64,000 nt of DNA, from the NCBI RefSeq assembly GCF_002305875.1, contig NZ_CP022098.1:11532001-11596000 (forward strand). Direction: 5' to 3'. A program made the translations under genes and the position numbers. The notes beneath the pieces were generated by a model. It had not been told where the DNA came from. It worked only from the letters and a program-made list of their open reading frames with translations, and made no database searches. This DNA comes from Cystobacter fuscus (GTDB lineage: Bacteria; Myxococcota; Myxococcia; Myxococcales; Myxococcaceae). Below are positions 55,288-63,873 of the stretch, piece after piece; positions within the stretch are counted from its first letter, which is position 1; each line of letters begins with the position of its first letter.

Positions 55288-55698
55288 ACGGGGCGCACCG
55301 GAGCGGGTGGGCAGTTGCACCGGCGCATCCAGCTGGACGTCGCCCACGACGTGGATTTCGCGCGCGATCGTCTCCCGGTTGTTGTCGTCGAACGAGGCGC
55401 GGACGGTGGAGCCAGGAGCGAGGTACGTGCGGCGCACCTGCTTGCCGGCCTGGTAGTAGCGCGTCTGGCTGCCGAGGCGCAGGTAGCGCGTCTCCCCCCA
55501 CTCGTCTTCCATCACGAGCATGTCCGCGTAGTCCTGCGCCACGGTGCCCCGGAGCTGGAGTCCGCGCTCGAGCGAGCTGGGGTTGTGAGCGGTCTGCTCC
55601 AGGACGACCGGGCTGTCGCGCGTGGCCACCGCGCCTCCGGTCTGGCACCCCACGAGCATCATCGCGCCCCCGAGCGCGCCGCCGATGAGCTTCCTCAT
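55282..55698 (-). CDS. Small hypothetical lipoprotein
   Basis: 138 residues; signal with lipobox LVGC. The mature part is one small beta-rich domain: LQLRGTVAQDYADMLVMEDEWGETRYLRLG, divided by charged turns, then GKQVRRTYLAPGSTVRASFDDNNRETIAREI and ending in a Pro-rich tail. The form fits an OB-fold-like exported protein. I do not recognise a named family. GGGAGG before the ATG supports the start. It is 104 bases after the CheC gene on the same strand and may be read through from the dif operon, but its function is open. Confidence 0.72.
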   Translation of the reverse strand: MRKLIGGALGGAMMLVGCQTGGAVATRDSPVVLEQTAHNPSSLERGLQLRGTVAQDYADMLVMEDEWGETRYLRLGSQTRYYQAGKQVRRTYLAPGSTVRASFDDNNRETIAREIHVVGDVQLDAPVQLPTRSGAPRP

Positions 55699-55802
55699 GA
55701 ACGCCTCCCCCTGGAGCGCCGAGAGGCCGCCCCATGCACCCTGGAAAGCTGGGACTGGAGGAAGGAGGTCGCAACCGGCCGCGAGCCCGGACGGCCGCTC
55801 GG

Positions 55803-56399
55803 CTACACGCCCAGGCGGGTGAGCAGCGCCCGAGAGCTTTCCTGATCCAACAGCAGCAACATCTGGCCGGAGACGGCGGGCACGCCCACGGACGAGAAGC
55901 GCGTCTCGAGCACCACGACCCGGCCATCGCTCCCGGTGGCCTGCATCACGCCGGTCAGCACCGGGCCCGCCGTGCCCCGCAGGAGCACCGGCACCGTGGG
56001 CAGCAGCCGCCAGCCGGTGAGCATGCCGATGGCCGACAGGCACGCGCTCGCCACGATGTTGGCGGCCTCGGACAGGGCGCTCTCGCGCTCCTCCTGGGGC
56101 GCATCCTCCCGCCGCAGCAGCAGCGACTCCAGGGCCACGCTGTCCTGGGTGGGCATCACCAGCAGCAGCACCCCGCTCAACTCCCCGTCCATGCCCAGCT
56201 TCGCCGCCACCACGGACGAATCGGCCCCGCCCAGCAGCTCCGTGAGCTCCGGGGTCTCGGCCACGAGGGCGCGGGGAATGGACAGGTTCACGGTGCGACC
56301 ACCCACCAGCCGCGCGAGCGCGTTGATGGCATGGCCGCAGCCGATGTTCGCCACCTCTCGGAGGGCGTCCAGCTGAATGTCGCTCGGAAGAGGGCTCAC
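55803..56399 (-). CDS. difG: CheC-family phosphatase (DifG-like)
   Basis: 198 residues. CheC repeats appear as LREVANIGCGHAINALARLVGG and SALSEAANIVASACLSAIGMLTG: both contain the E-x2-N signature of the CheC/CheX/FliY phosphatases that dephosphorylate CheY-P. It begins at a GTG overlapping the cheA stop by four bases (GTGA), so it is coupled to the kinase. In Myxococcus, DifG works with DifD to lower exopolysaccharide output. No CheD gene is adjacent. Confidence 0.82.
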   Translation of the reverse strand: MSPLPSDIQLDALREVANIGCGHAINALARLVGGRTVNLSIPRALVAETPELTELLGGADSSVVAAKLGMDGELSGVLLLVMPTQDSVALESLLLRREDAPQEERESALSEAANIVASACLSAIGMLTGWRLLPTVPVLLRGTAGPVLTGVMQATGSDGRVVVLETRFSSVGVPAVSGQMLLLLDQESSRALLTRLGV

Positions 56400-58573
56400 G
56401 CGGATAGCAACCTTGGGACGTCCAGGATGAAGACCGGCCGGCCCGTGCCCAGGATGGTGACCCCTGAAAGCCCTGGGAGCAAGTCCAGGGGCCGGGAGAG
56501 CGGCTTGAGCACCGCTTCTTCCTGCCCCATCAGTTTGTCGACCGCGAGCGCGACGCGGCCGGATTCGCCTTCCATCACCACATAGGGCCGCACACCGCCC
56601 CTGCGGGGCGACGCCTCGACTCCCACCAGCTCTCCCAGGGCGTACACCGGCAGCAGGCCCTGGTTGTGGGGCAGCAGCGGAATCTGCCGGCTGCGCTCGA
56701 GCTTCTCCGAGTCGGCCTCCAGCGCGCCCACCACCTTGGCGATGGGCAGGCCGAAGACTTCCTCCCCCACCGACACGAGCAGGAGCTGCACCACGGCCAC
56801 CGTCAGGGGCAGCCGCAGGGTGAAGCGCGAGCCGCGGCCCAGCTCGCTCTCGATTTCCAGCGTCCCGCCCACGTTCTCCGCCACGCGCTTCACCGCGTCC
56901 ATGCCCACGCCGCGGCCGGAGATCTCCGAGATGTCCTTCGCGGTGGACACGCCGGGCAGGCACGAGAGCAGGAGCGCTTCCCGGTCCGTCATGCGCGCGG
57001 CGGCCTCGGCCGACACGGCGCCCCGGGCCACCGCCGCCTCCTTGAGCTTCGCCACGTTCATGCCGCGACCATCGTCCTCCATCTCCAGCACCACGCGGTC
57101 GCGCACGCGCCGCACCGACACCACCACCCGGCCCCGGGGCGGCTTGCCCGCGGCCACGCGCTCCTCGGGCGACTCCAGGCCATGGTCGATGCAGTTGCGC
57201 AACAGGTGCAGCAGGGGATCCGCCAGGTCGTCGAGGATGGCCCGGTCCAGCTCGATCTCCGCGCCGGTGATGATCAGCTCCACCTCGCGCTCCCTGCGCC
57301 GGGCGATGTCGCGCGCCGCGCGGGGCAGCCGATCCGTGATGGTCGACAGCGGCGTCATGCGCGCGCTCATCACCTTGTCGTGCAGGTCCTTCACCAGGGT
57401 ATGCAGCCGGTACACGCCCTCCTCGATGGGCGGGCGCGAGCCCTCCGGCAACATCTTGCCCAGCTCGCGCAGGCGCGCGGTGGCCAGGAGCAGCTCGCCC
57501 GCGGTGTCCAGGAAGTGATCCAACAGCTCCGTGCGCACCCGCACCGTGCGCACGCCATCCGCCCCCGTCGCGGTGGCGCCCCGGGAGGCCTCCGCCGAGG
57601 CCTGCAGCGCGCTCGCGGGGCTGGCCGCGGGGGCGGCAACCACCGGCGTCATGGAGACGAGCTCCACGTCGGCCACGTTGCGCAGGGCCTTGCGGATGCC
57701 GTCCTCGGACTCGGCCGACTCCAGCTCGAGCTGGATGCTGCCCTCGGGGATGCGGCCGGCCTTGAGGTCATCCAGCCCGGGGCGCAGGTCGTGCAACGTG
57801 CCCAGCCCCAGCAGGCGCTTGTGCATCAGGAAGGCGCGCACGCCCGGGGTCTGGCAGGTGGGGGAGATGCGCAGCTGCATCGTCCAGCGCGGCACCTTCT
57901 TGGGCTCGGTGTCCTGCCGCGCCAGCTCCTGCGCCTTGACGGCCTTCACCACCGCGGTGGCGAGCTGGGCCGCCGCGGTGCTCGCGCTCTCCGGGCCAGA
58001 GGAAACCTCGGCCAGGAAATCGGCGGGCAGGGGCTCGATGGCGGGAGCAGGCGGCGCGGCGGCGACGGGCGCGGGCTCGACGGGCGCGGGGGGAGGAGCC
58101 GGCGGAGCGGGGGAAGGCACCGACACGGTCGCCGCGGCGATGGAGTCGGTCAGCCGGCTGAGCACCTTCGTGGCGGAGGGCGCCTGACCGGTGAGCAGGC
58201 TCACGCGTTCGGCGAGTTGCCCGAGCAGCGGCGAGGCATCCTCGGGCGTGCGGTTGTCGGCCACGCAACGCACCTGGGCGAGCATCGCGTCGGTGGCGGA
58301 CAAGAGCAGGTCCACCAGGGTGCGCTCCAGGCGGCTCGGGTCCTGGCGGATGGCGTCCACCAGGTCCTCCACGCGGTGGGCGAGCACCGCGATGGACTCG
58401 AAGCCCATCGACGAGGCCATGCCCTTGACCGAGTGCGCGTGGCGGAACATCGAGTCCACCACGGCCCGCGCGCCCTCGCGCTCGAGCTGCACGAGGTCCC
58501 GGCCCAAGCCTTCCAGATGCTCGCTCGCCTCGGTCAGGAACAGGCCGAGGTAGCGGGACATGTCCATGGTCAT
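56396..58573 (-). CDS. difE: CheA-type histidine kinase (DifE-like)
   Basis: 725 residues. P1 HPt domain with HAHSVKG (His47 phosphorylated) at the start; a Pro/Ala linker (about 150-190); a P2-like domain (MQLRISPTCQTPGVRAFLM, about 240-320); P3 dimer helices (LLDHFLDTAGELLLATARL); P4 ATPase (LRNCIDHGLESPEER, EDDGRGMNVAKL, GRGVGMDAVK, LGRGSRFTLRLPL); and a P5 CheW-like end. Full-length CheA. It takes signals from the MCP through CheW and phosphorylates CheY. GAGG six bases before supports the ATG at 58573. Confidence 0.9.
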   Translation of the reverse strand: MTMDMSRYLGLFLTEASEHLEGLGRDLVQLEREGARAVVDSMFRHAHSVKGMASSMGFESIAVLAHRVEDLVDAIRQDPSRLERTLVDLLLSATDAMLAQVRCVADNRTPEDASPLLGQLAERVSLLTGQAPSATKVLSRLTDSIAAATVSVPSPAPPAPPPAPVEPAPVAAAPPAPAIEPLPADFLAEVSSGPESASTAAAQLATAVVKAVKAQELARQDTEPKKVPRWTMQLRISPTCQTPGVRAFLMHKRLLGLGTLHDLRPGLDDLKAGRIPEGSIQLELESAESEDGIRKALRNVADVELVSMTPVVAAPAASPASALQASAEASRGATATGADGVRTVRVRTELLDHFLDTAGELLLATARLRELGKMLPEGSRPPIEEGVYRLHTLVKDLHDKVMSARMTPLSTITDRLPRAARDIARRREREVELIITGAEIELDRAILDDLADPLLHLLRNCIDHGLESPEERVAAGKPPRGRVVVSVRRVRDRVVLEMEDDGRGMNVAKLKEAAVARGAVSAEAAARMTDREALLLSCLPGVSTAKDISEISGRGVGMDAVKRVAENVGGTLEIESELGRGSRFTLRLPLTVAVVQLLLVSVGEEVFGLPIAKVVGALEADSEKLERSRQIPLLPHNQGLLPVYALGELVGVEASPRRGGVRPYVVMEGESGRVALAVDKLMGQEEAVLKPLSRPLDLLPGLSGVTILGTGRPVFILDVPRLLSA

Positions 58574-58611
58574 GTCCAGCCTCGGTGATTCATCGATTCA
58601 TGGGAGGGGAC

Positions 58612-58980
58612 TCAGCCCTCCCCCAGGACTTTCTTGACGACCGCCAGGACGTCCTCGGCGCGGAACGGTTTGACGATGAAGTCCGAGGCACCCGCCTCGA
58701 TGGCCTCCATCACCAGACTCTCCTGCCCCAGGGCCGAGCACATGATGACCACCGCGTTGCCATCGAACTTGATGATTTCGCGCGTGGCCTCGATGCCGCT
58801 CTTGAAGGGCATGACGATGTCCATCGTCGTGAGGTCCGGCTTGAGTTCCTTGTACTTCTCCACGGCCTCCAGCCCGTTGGCCGCCTCTCCGACGACCTCG
58901 AAGCCACCGGACGCGAAGATGTCCTTGATCATGTTGCGCATGAAGATGGCATCGTCGACGACCAGCACCCGCTTAGCCAT
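58612..58980 (-). CDS. difD: CheY-like response regulator (DifD-like)
   Basis: 122 residues, a single receiver domain: RVLVVDDAIFMRNMI (acidic pair Asp9, Asp10), LTTMDIVMP (phosphorylated Asp54), IMCSALGQE and DFIVKPF (Lys). No output domain. In Myxococcus, DifD acts as a phosphate sink for DifE instead of a flagellar switch. Thirty-eight bases separate it from cheA. Confidence 0.88.
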   Translation of the reverse strand: MAKRVLVVDDAIFMRNMIKDIFASGGFEVVGEAANGLEAVEKYKELKPDLTTMDIVMPFKSGIEATREIIKFDGNAVVIMCSALGQESLVMEAIEAGASDFIVKPFRAEDVLAVVKKVLGEG

Positions 58981-59052
58981 GTGAAGCTCCGCCTCCGCGT
59001 AAGGCCCCGAGAGGGCCGCGGACACTACCACCCGCCCATTTCAGACAGCTAC

Positions 59053-59478
59053 TCACTTCTGCGCCGCGGTGAAGAGTCCAACCACCGCGGAATCCAGCCC
59101 TTCTGGATCCAACACCGTCACCGCCAGGCCCCGCAACCGAGCGACGCCACGCACCGCCGGGACCGTCCTGCCTGGAGCCGCGCTCACCCGCTCCACGGCC
59201 TCGATGCCCTCCACGTCCGTCACCAACAACCCGAGATCACGCCGACCCCGCTCCAACAACACCACCCGCCCGTTGGGAGAAGGCCCCTCGGGCAGCCCCA
59301 ACAACTGCCGCAGCTCCACCACCGTCACCACCCGACCCCTCAGGTTCATCACCCCCGTCACCGCCTTGGGGGCTCGCGGCACCCGGGTGAAGCGCTCCGG
59401 AGGAACCACCACTTCCTTCACCGCGATCAGCGGCAGCCCGTAGCGCTCCTTCTCCACCCGGAAGATGACGTGCCGCAC
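59053..59478 (-). CDS. difC: CheW-like coupling protein (DifC-like)
   Basis: 141 residues. One CheW domain: [21 protein letters not shown], then [27 protein letters not shown] and [13 protein letters not shown]. It links the receptor with CheA. Starts at a GTG because no ATG precedes the first strand; the ribosome-binding site is weak. The end ([14 protein letters not shown]) is slightly shortened compared with E. coli CheW. Confidence 0.87.
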   Translation of the reverse strand: MRHVIFRVEKERYGLPLIAVKEVVVPPERFTRVPRAPKAVTGVMNLRGRVVTVVELRQLLGLPEGPSPNGRVVLLERGRRDLGLLVTDVEGIEAVERVSAAPGRTVPAVRGVARLRGLAVTVLDPEGLDSAVVGLFTAAQK

Positions 59479-59592
59479 GAGTGCTCTTCTACCAGCAATC
59501 CGGGGAGCGGGGAAAATCCATGCCCACGAAGACCCTGAAGGAGGGCTCGGACGGGGGCCCGGCGGCGCGCCTGGTAGCGGACCCGGCCACCC

Positions 59593-60954
59593 TCACACAT
59601 TGAGCCGGAAGCTGCGCACCACGCTCTGCAGCTCGATGGAGAGGTTGGTCAGCTCGCTGGCCAGCGACGTCATGCGCACCATGGCGTCGGTCTGCTCCTG
59701 GATGACGGACTGGATGGCCTCGGTGGAGGTGGCGTTGTTGCGCGCCACGAGGGAAATCTCCTCGGTGGCCTTCACCATCTCCTCGCTGCCCTTCTGCTGC
59801 TCGCGGGCGCTGTCGGAGATGAGGTGGACCTTCTCGGCCACCTTGCGCACCGTGTCGGTGATGGAGCCCATGGAGCGCACGATGCCGGTCAGGTCCTCGC
59901 GGCCCTCGGCCAGCTCCTCGATGCCCACCTTCATGGCGCTCACCACGGCGGTGGACTGGCCGGAGATGTCGCGCGCCAGGCGGGAAATCTGTTCGGCCGA
60001 GCGACCCGCGCTCTCGGCGAGCTTGCGCACCTCGTCGGCCACCACCGCGAAGCCGCGGCCGTACTCGCCCGCGCGCGCCGCCTCGATGGTGGCGTTGAGC
60101 GCGAGCAGATTGGTCTGCTGGGCCACCTGGGTGATGGCGTCGACGATCTTGGAGATCTCCTGCGTCTTCTCGCCGAAGGCGAACACCTGCTGACTCGCCG
60201 CCTCGATGCGGTTGAAGACCTTCTTCACCTTCTCGCCGGCGAGCAGGGCGGCCTTGCTGCCGTTCTCCGCCGCGCTGCTCGTCTCGGCGGCGGTGCGGGC
60301 CGCGTCCTCGGCGCTCGCCGCGGTGCGTTGGATGCTGCCCGCCATCTCGGTGATGACCTTGGACGTGCGGCCCACCAGTTGGGACTGCGTCTCGGCGCCC
60401 CGGGCGATCTTGTCCATGGACAAGCCCACCTCTTCGTTCGTGCCGTTGACGTTCTCGGCCGAGCCCTGCAGGTCCTTGGCGGTGTCCGCCACGCTCTTGG
60501 CGGTGTCCTGGATCTTCCCCACCAGCTCGCGCAGGTTCTCCTGCATCTTGCGGATGGCCAGCGCCAGCTCGTCGATCTCATCGCGGCGCCAGGCGCGCGG
60601 AGGCTCGACCACCAGGGGCTTGGACAGGTCGCCCTGGGAGATCTCGAAGGCGGAGCGAGAGAGCACCCGCAGGCGAGTCACCCGCGGCAGGTAGCGCGGC
60701 AGCGTCAGGGACAGGGCGAGCGTGATGCCCAGGGCCAGGGCAATCCGCCACCAGAAGGTGAGCAGCGGCTCGGTGATGAAGAGCGTGCCGGTGAGCACGC
60801 ACCCCATCATCAGGTAGCCCACGAAGATCTTCAGCTGGAGGGAGATTTCATGGCCTCCCGTGCTGGATTGCTCGACCGTGCGCAACAGCCGCTGCACGGT
60901 GTCGCGGCGGGGAGTGAAGCCGGGAGGTGGATCGTCGCGAAGAGGGCGGCGCAC
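59593..60954 (-). CDS. difA: Methyl-accepting chemotaxis protein without a large sensor domain (DifA-like)
   Basis: 453 residues. Two membrane helices (about 43-62 and 68-87) are joined by only a few residues, so there is no periplasmic ligand-binding domain. Then a HAMP domain (about 88-150) and a long signalling coiled coil with the hairpin tip [39 protein letters not shown] (quoted only as the conserved region near residue 300). Myxococcus DifA has the same small membrane module and senses through type IV pili. Starts at a GTG with no clear ribosome-binding site; a shorter N-terminus is possible. First gene of the che cluster, 42 bases after thiL. Confidence 0.88.
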   Translation of the reverse strand: MRRPLRDDPPPGFTPRRDTVQRLLRTVEQSSTGGHEISLQLKIFVGYLMMGCVLTGTLFITEPLLTFWWRIALALGITLALSLTLPRYLPRVTRLRVLSRSAFEISQGDLSKPLVVEPPRAWRRDEIDELALAIRKMQENLRELVGKIQDTAKSVADTAKDLQGSAENVNGTNEEVGLSMDKIARGAETQSQLVGRTSKVITEMAGSIQRTAASAEDAARTAAETSSAAENGSKAALLAGEKVKKVFNRIEAASQQVFAFGEKTQEISKIVDAITQVAQQTNLLALNATIEAARAGEYGRGFAVVADEVRKLAESAGRSAEQISRLARDISGQSTAVVSAMKVGIEELAEGREDLTGIVRSMGSITDTVRKVAEKVHLISDSAREQQKGSEEMVKATEEISLVARNNATSTEAIQSVIQEQTDAMVRMTSLASELTNLSIELQSVVRSFRLNV

Positions 60955-60996
60955 GGTTTCGCTTTTCAGGAAGGCGGCAACGGCGGACTCCAGGGT

Positions 60997-61986
60997 TTAG
61001 CCCTCCCGTTCGGAACGGTCAATCCGCCCCCCATCCTGTTGGAAGTGATCGAAGCCGGCGGGCAGGCGCAGCGCTCGCCCCCCCGTGACACGCGTGTGTC
61101 CGGCCGGACCCGGGGTGAGCCGGCCTATACGGGTAATGGATTCTTCCGCCCGGAGGCACGCTCGCTCGAAGGCGGAGGTGCGCCCGGGTGGGACGGCGAG
61201 CAGCAGCTCGTAATCCTCCCCACCCGCCAGGGCCCCCTCGAGCCCCAGGGAGGCCCGCACGGCGCGCGACACCGGGAGCCGTTCCATGTCCAGCTCGGCG
61301 CCCGTGCCCGAGGCCCGGCACAGGTGGCCCAGGTCCTGCGCGAGGCCATCGGAGAGATCCAAGGCGGCGGAGGCGAAGCGCGAGGCGAGCCGGCCGAGCG
61401 CGATGCGGGGAACGGGACGTTTCTGGCGGAGGATGGCCGGGGAGCGTCGCCGGCCGGCCTGGAGTTGGGCCAGGCCCAGCCGGGCCTCACCGAGCGTGCC
61501 CGAGACGTACAGCACGTCCCCGGGTCGGCCGCCCGCGCGGGTGAGGGGCGGGCTGCCCGGAGCCAGCTCCCCGGCGGCGGTGAGGGTGACGGACAGCTCG
61601 CGCGCGGAGGAGAAGTTGCCGCCCACCAGCGCGATGCCGTGCTCGCGCGCGAGCGCGCTCATGCCCCGCGCGAGCCCGAGCAGTGCGCGGCGGGGGAAGT
61701 CGCGGGGCAGCGCGAGCGCGCAGACGAACCAGCGCGGCAGGGCGCCCATGGCGGCCAGGTCCGACAGGTTCACCGCGAGCGCCTTGTGGCCGATGTCCTC
61801 GGGAGAGAACCAGGCGCGCGTGAAGTGCACGTCCTCCACCACCGCGTCCGTGGTGATGCACTGCGCGCCCCGGGACGGAGCGAGCACCGCGCAATCATCC
61901 CCGGGCCCCACGGGCACCCGGGCCCGGGGGAACTGGGACAGGAAGAGATCGATGAGGGCGAATTCGCCCGTGCGCTTCTGGCTCAC
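60997..61986 (-). CDS. thiL: Thiamine-monophosphate kinase
   Basis: 329 residues. ATP-binding and metal motifs: VGPGDDCAVL, TTDAVVEDVHF, AVNLSDLAAMGALPR, VGGNFSSARE and LDLSDGLAQDLGHL (second metal site). ThiL makes thiamine diphosphate from the monophosphate. Start is a GTG at 61986, three codons before the first conserved Gly-Glu-Phe; no ATG fits. It lies upstream of difA on the same strand with a 42-base gap, so the essential vitamin kinase and the chemosensory operon may share a transcript. Confidence 0.92.
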   Translation of the reverse strand: MSQKRTGEFALIDLFLSQFPRARVPVGPGDDCAVLAPSRGAQCITTDAVVEDVHFTRAWFSPEDIGHKALAVNLSDLAAMGALPRWFVCALALPRDFPRRALLGLARGMSALAREHGIALVGGNFSSARELSVTLTAAGELAPGSPPLTRAGGRPGDVLYVSGTLGEARLGLAQLQAGRRRSPAILRQKRPVPRIALGRLASRFASAALDLSDGLAQDLGHLCRASGTGAELDMERLPVSRAVRASLGLEGALAGGEDYELLLAVPPGRTSAFERACLRAEESITRIGRLTPGPAGHTRVTGGRALRLPAGFDHFQQDGGRIDRSEREG

Positions 61987-62130
61987 GCGTCGCAGGGTAG
62001 CGCACCCGGCCCGTGAAGCGCCCGCCCACCCGCCCGCTGTCCGGACCGCCCCGGGGCATGGGACTGCCGGACGGGGCGGACACGCCCATGTTGAGGCGCA
62101 CCACGAGGGACGAACCCAGGGAGACAGGTC

Positions 62131-62325
62131 ATGGACTACGACAAGAAGCCGGGCCGTACGAGCAAGGTGAAGGAAGCCCTCAAGCGCGACCTCGAGCAGA
62201 CGAAGCACGACCTGAACCACAAGAAGGGCCAGGAACTGAATCAGGACGCGGGGGACACCCTGAAGCAGGCCGCGGGCAAGGAGCCCGTTCCTCCTCCGTA
62301 CCTGCCCAACCCCGACAAGAAGTAG
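62131..62325 (+). CDS. Small charged hypothetical protein (64 residues)
   Basis: 64 residues, about half of them charged: MDYDKKPGRTSKVKEALK begins it, a helix-rich middle (RDLEQTKHDLNHKKGQEL) follows, and it ends PYLPNPDKK. No signal or membrane segment. GGGAGACAGG stands before the ATG. Codon use (third positions rich in G and C) fits a real gene, and it stands alone between a divergent thiL and a convergent kinase gene, with its own hairpin after it. The form resembles small stress-response (CsbD-like or late-embryogenesis-like) proteins, but no family is recognised. Confidence 0.6.
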   Translation: MDYDKKPGRTSKVKEALKRDLEQTKHDLNHKKGQELNQDAGDTLKQAAGKEPVPPPYLPNPDKK

Positions 62326-62334
62326 GCACCCCGC

Positions 62335-62384
62335 CGCACCCGCGCGAAGCTCCATCCGGCCATCCCGGGTGGAGCTTCGGTGCG
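62335..62384. terminator. Large hairpin between convergent genes
   Basis: Outer arms CGCACC (62335-62340) and GGTGCG (62379-62384) and inner arms GAAGCTCCA (62346-62354) and TGGAGCTTC (62370-62378) pair, separated by one bulge. It lies in the 69 bases between the 64-residue gene and the kinase and probably ends both. Confidence 0.6.
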
Positions 62385-62394
62385 TCGGGCGGGA

Positions 62395-63873
62395 CTAGAA
62401 GCGCTCGGGCTCGGTGTCCACGGGGGGCGGGATATAGGCCGGGCCCTGGCCCGACAGGGGCGGCTCCTTCGGGAGGACCACCCGGAAGCACGAGCCCTTG
62501 CCCACCTCGCTGCGCACCGACACCTGGCCGCCGTGGCCTTCCACGTAGCTCTTCACGATGGCCAGCCCCAGGCCCGCGCCGCCGTACTCGCGCGTGGGGC
62601 TGTCGTCCACCTGGTAGAAGCTCTGGAAGATGCGGTCGCGCTGGTTCTCCGGGATGCCCACCCCGGTGTCCTCCACCTCGATGTGGTAGCCGGCCGTGGC
62701 CAGCTCCGAGCGCGTGCCCACCTCCGACAGCCGCACGTCGATGCGACCCATGGAGGGCGTGAACTTCACCGCGTTGGCCAGCAGGTTCACCACCACCTGC
62801 CGCAGCTTCTCGCGATCGGCCACCACCCGCGGCTGCGGCCCCACCGGCAGGTTCGCCTCGAGCGTCAGGCCCTTGCGCTGGGCCTGGGGCGTCACGCTGG
62901 TGATGGCGCTCTCCACCATCTCCCGCACGTCCACCCACTCGAAGGCCAGCCGCACCTTGCCCGCCTCGATCTGGCTCATGTCCAGGATGGAGGAGATGAG
63001 CTTGAGCAGCGTGTTGCCCTTCTCCATGATGGTGCGCACGAACTGCATCTGCTCCGGATTGAGCCCACCCACCAGACCCTCGGCGAGCATCTCCGAGTAG
63101 CCGATGATGGACGCGAGGGGCGTGCGCAGCTCGTGGCTCACCGTGCTCAGGAAGCTCGACTTGCTGCGGTCCGACTCCTTGAGGCGCTGGTTGAGCCGCA
63201 GCAGTTGCGAGTTCTGGTGCTCCAGCTCGCGCTGCGTCTCCACCATGGCCTCCAGGTGGAGCTGCCCGGTGAGATAGGACTTCTGTCCGGCCGCCAGGAG
63301 CGCCGCCAGCACCTGGGCCAGGTGCTTCACCATGCGCGCCAGCTCCTCCTGGGACAGGTGCCGCGCCCTCGCCCGCGCCTCGCGCACCCGCTCCGCGTCC
63401 GGCCCCTCGGGGCAGCCCGGCGTGCCGCCCTCCTCGGACACGTAGGGCCCGAACACGACGCGCCCGAGCACGTCTCCCTCCCACACCACGGGGACCACCA
63501 CGTAGCACAGGCCGGTGAGGCAGGTGTGCAGCAGCAGCTCGCCCGCGCCCTCCGTGCCCAGCACCTGGGAGGAGAGCAAGCCCGCCAGCGGACCCTCCTT
63601 CACCCGCGTCACCTGGGCGGAGCAGCGCACGCGCACCGCGGGGTTGGCGCCGATGAAGCCGCAGAATTCCCCCTGCGCGCCCTGGGTGTCCGCGAGCGTC
63701 CGGTTGCGCTCGTCCAGCACGCGCACGCCCACCTGGTACAGCGCGCCCAGGCTCTCCACCACGTCCCCGAAGGTGAGCGGATCCAACAGGTCCACCAACG
63801 ACAGCTTGCGCTGGAGGGCCAGTCCGGTGGGCTCGGATCCGTTGCCCGCGGGCCCCGGTTTCTCGGCGCTCAT
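62395..63873 (-). CDS. Soluble sensor histidine kinase with PocR-type sensory domain
   Basis: 492 residues. The N-terminal domain (about 25-170) matches PocR sensor domains: LVDLLDPLTFGDVVESLGALY, GEFCGF, VRCSAQ, LLHTCLTGLCYVVVP (conserved Cys likely to bind metal or ligand). A linker coiled coil (210-245) precedes HisKA (FLSTVSHELRTPLASIIGY, phosphorylated His) and HATPase (NLLANAVKFTP, VEDTGVGIPENQRDRIF, GGAGLGLAIVKSYVEGHGG). No membrane segment. The ATG overlaps the stop of the upstream partial gene by four bases, so both belong to one operon. No response regulator is seen here; it may be the upstream gene or lie elsewhere. Confidence 0.9.
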   Translation of the reverse strand: MSAEKPGPAGNGSEPTGLALQRKLSLVDLLDPLTFGDVVESLGALYQVGVRVLDERNRTLADTQGAQGEFCGFIGANPAVRVRCSAQVTRVKEGPLAGLLSSQVLGTEGAGELLLHTCLTGLCYVVVPVVWEGDVLGRVVFGPYVSEEGGTPGCPEGPDAERVREARARARHLSQEELARMVKHLAQVLAALLAAGQKSYLTGQLHLEAMVETQRELEHQNSQLLRLNQRLKESDRSKSSFLSTVSHELRTPLASIIGYSEMLAEGLVGGLNPEQMQFVRTIMEKGNTLLKLISSILDMSQIEAGKVRLAFEWVDVREMVESAITSVTPQAQRKGLTLEANLPVGPQPRVVADREKLRQVVVNLLANAVKFTPSMGRIDVRLSEVGTRSELATAGYHIEVEDTGVGIPENQRDRIFQSFYQVDDSPTREYGGAGLGLAIVKSYVEGHGGQVSVRSEVGKGSCFRVVLPKEPPLSGQGPAYIPPPVDTEPERF

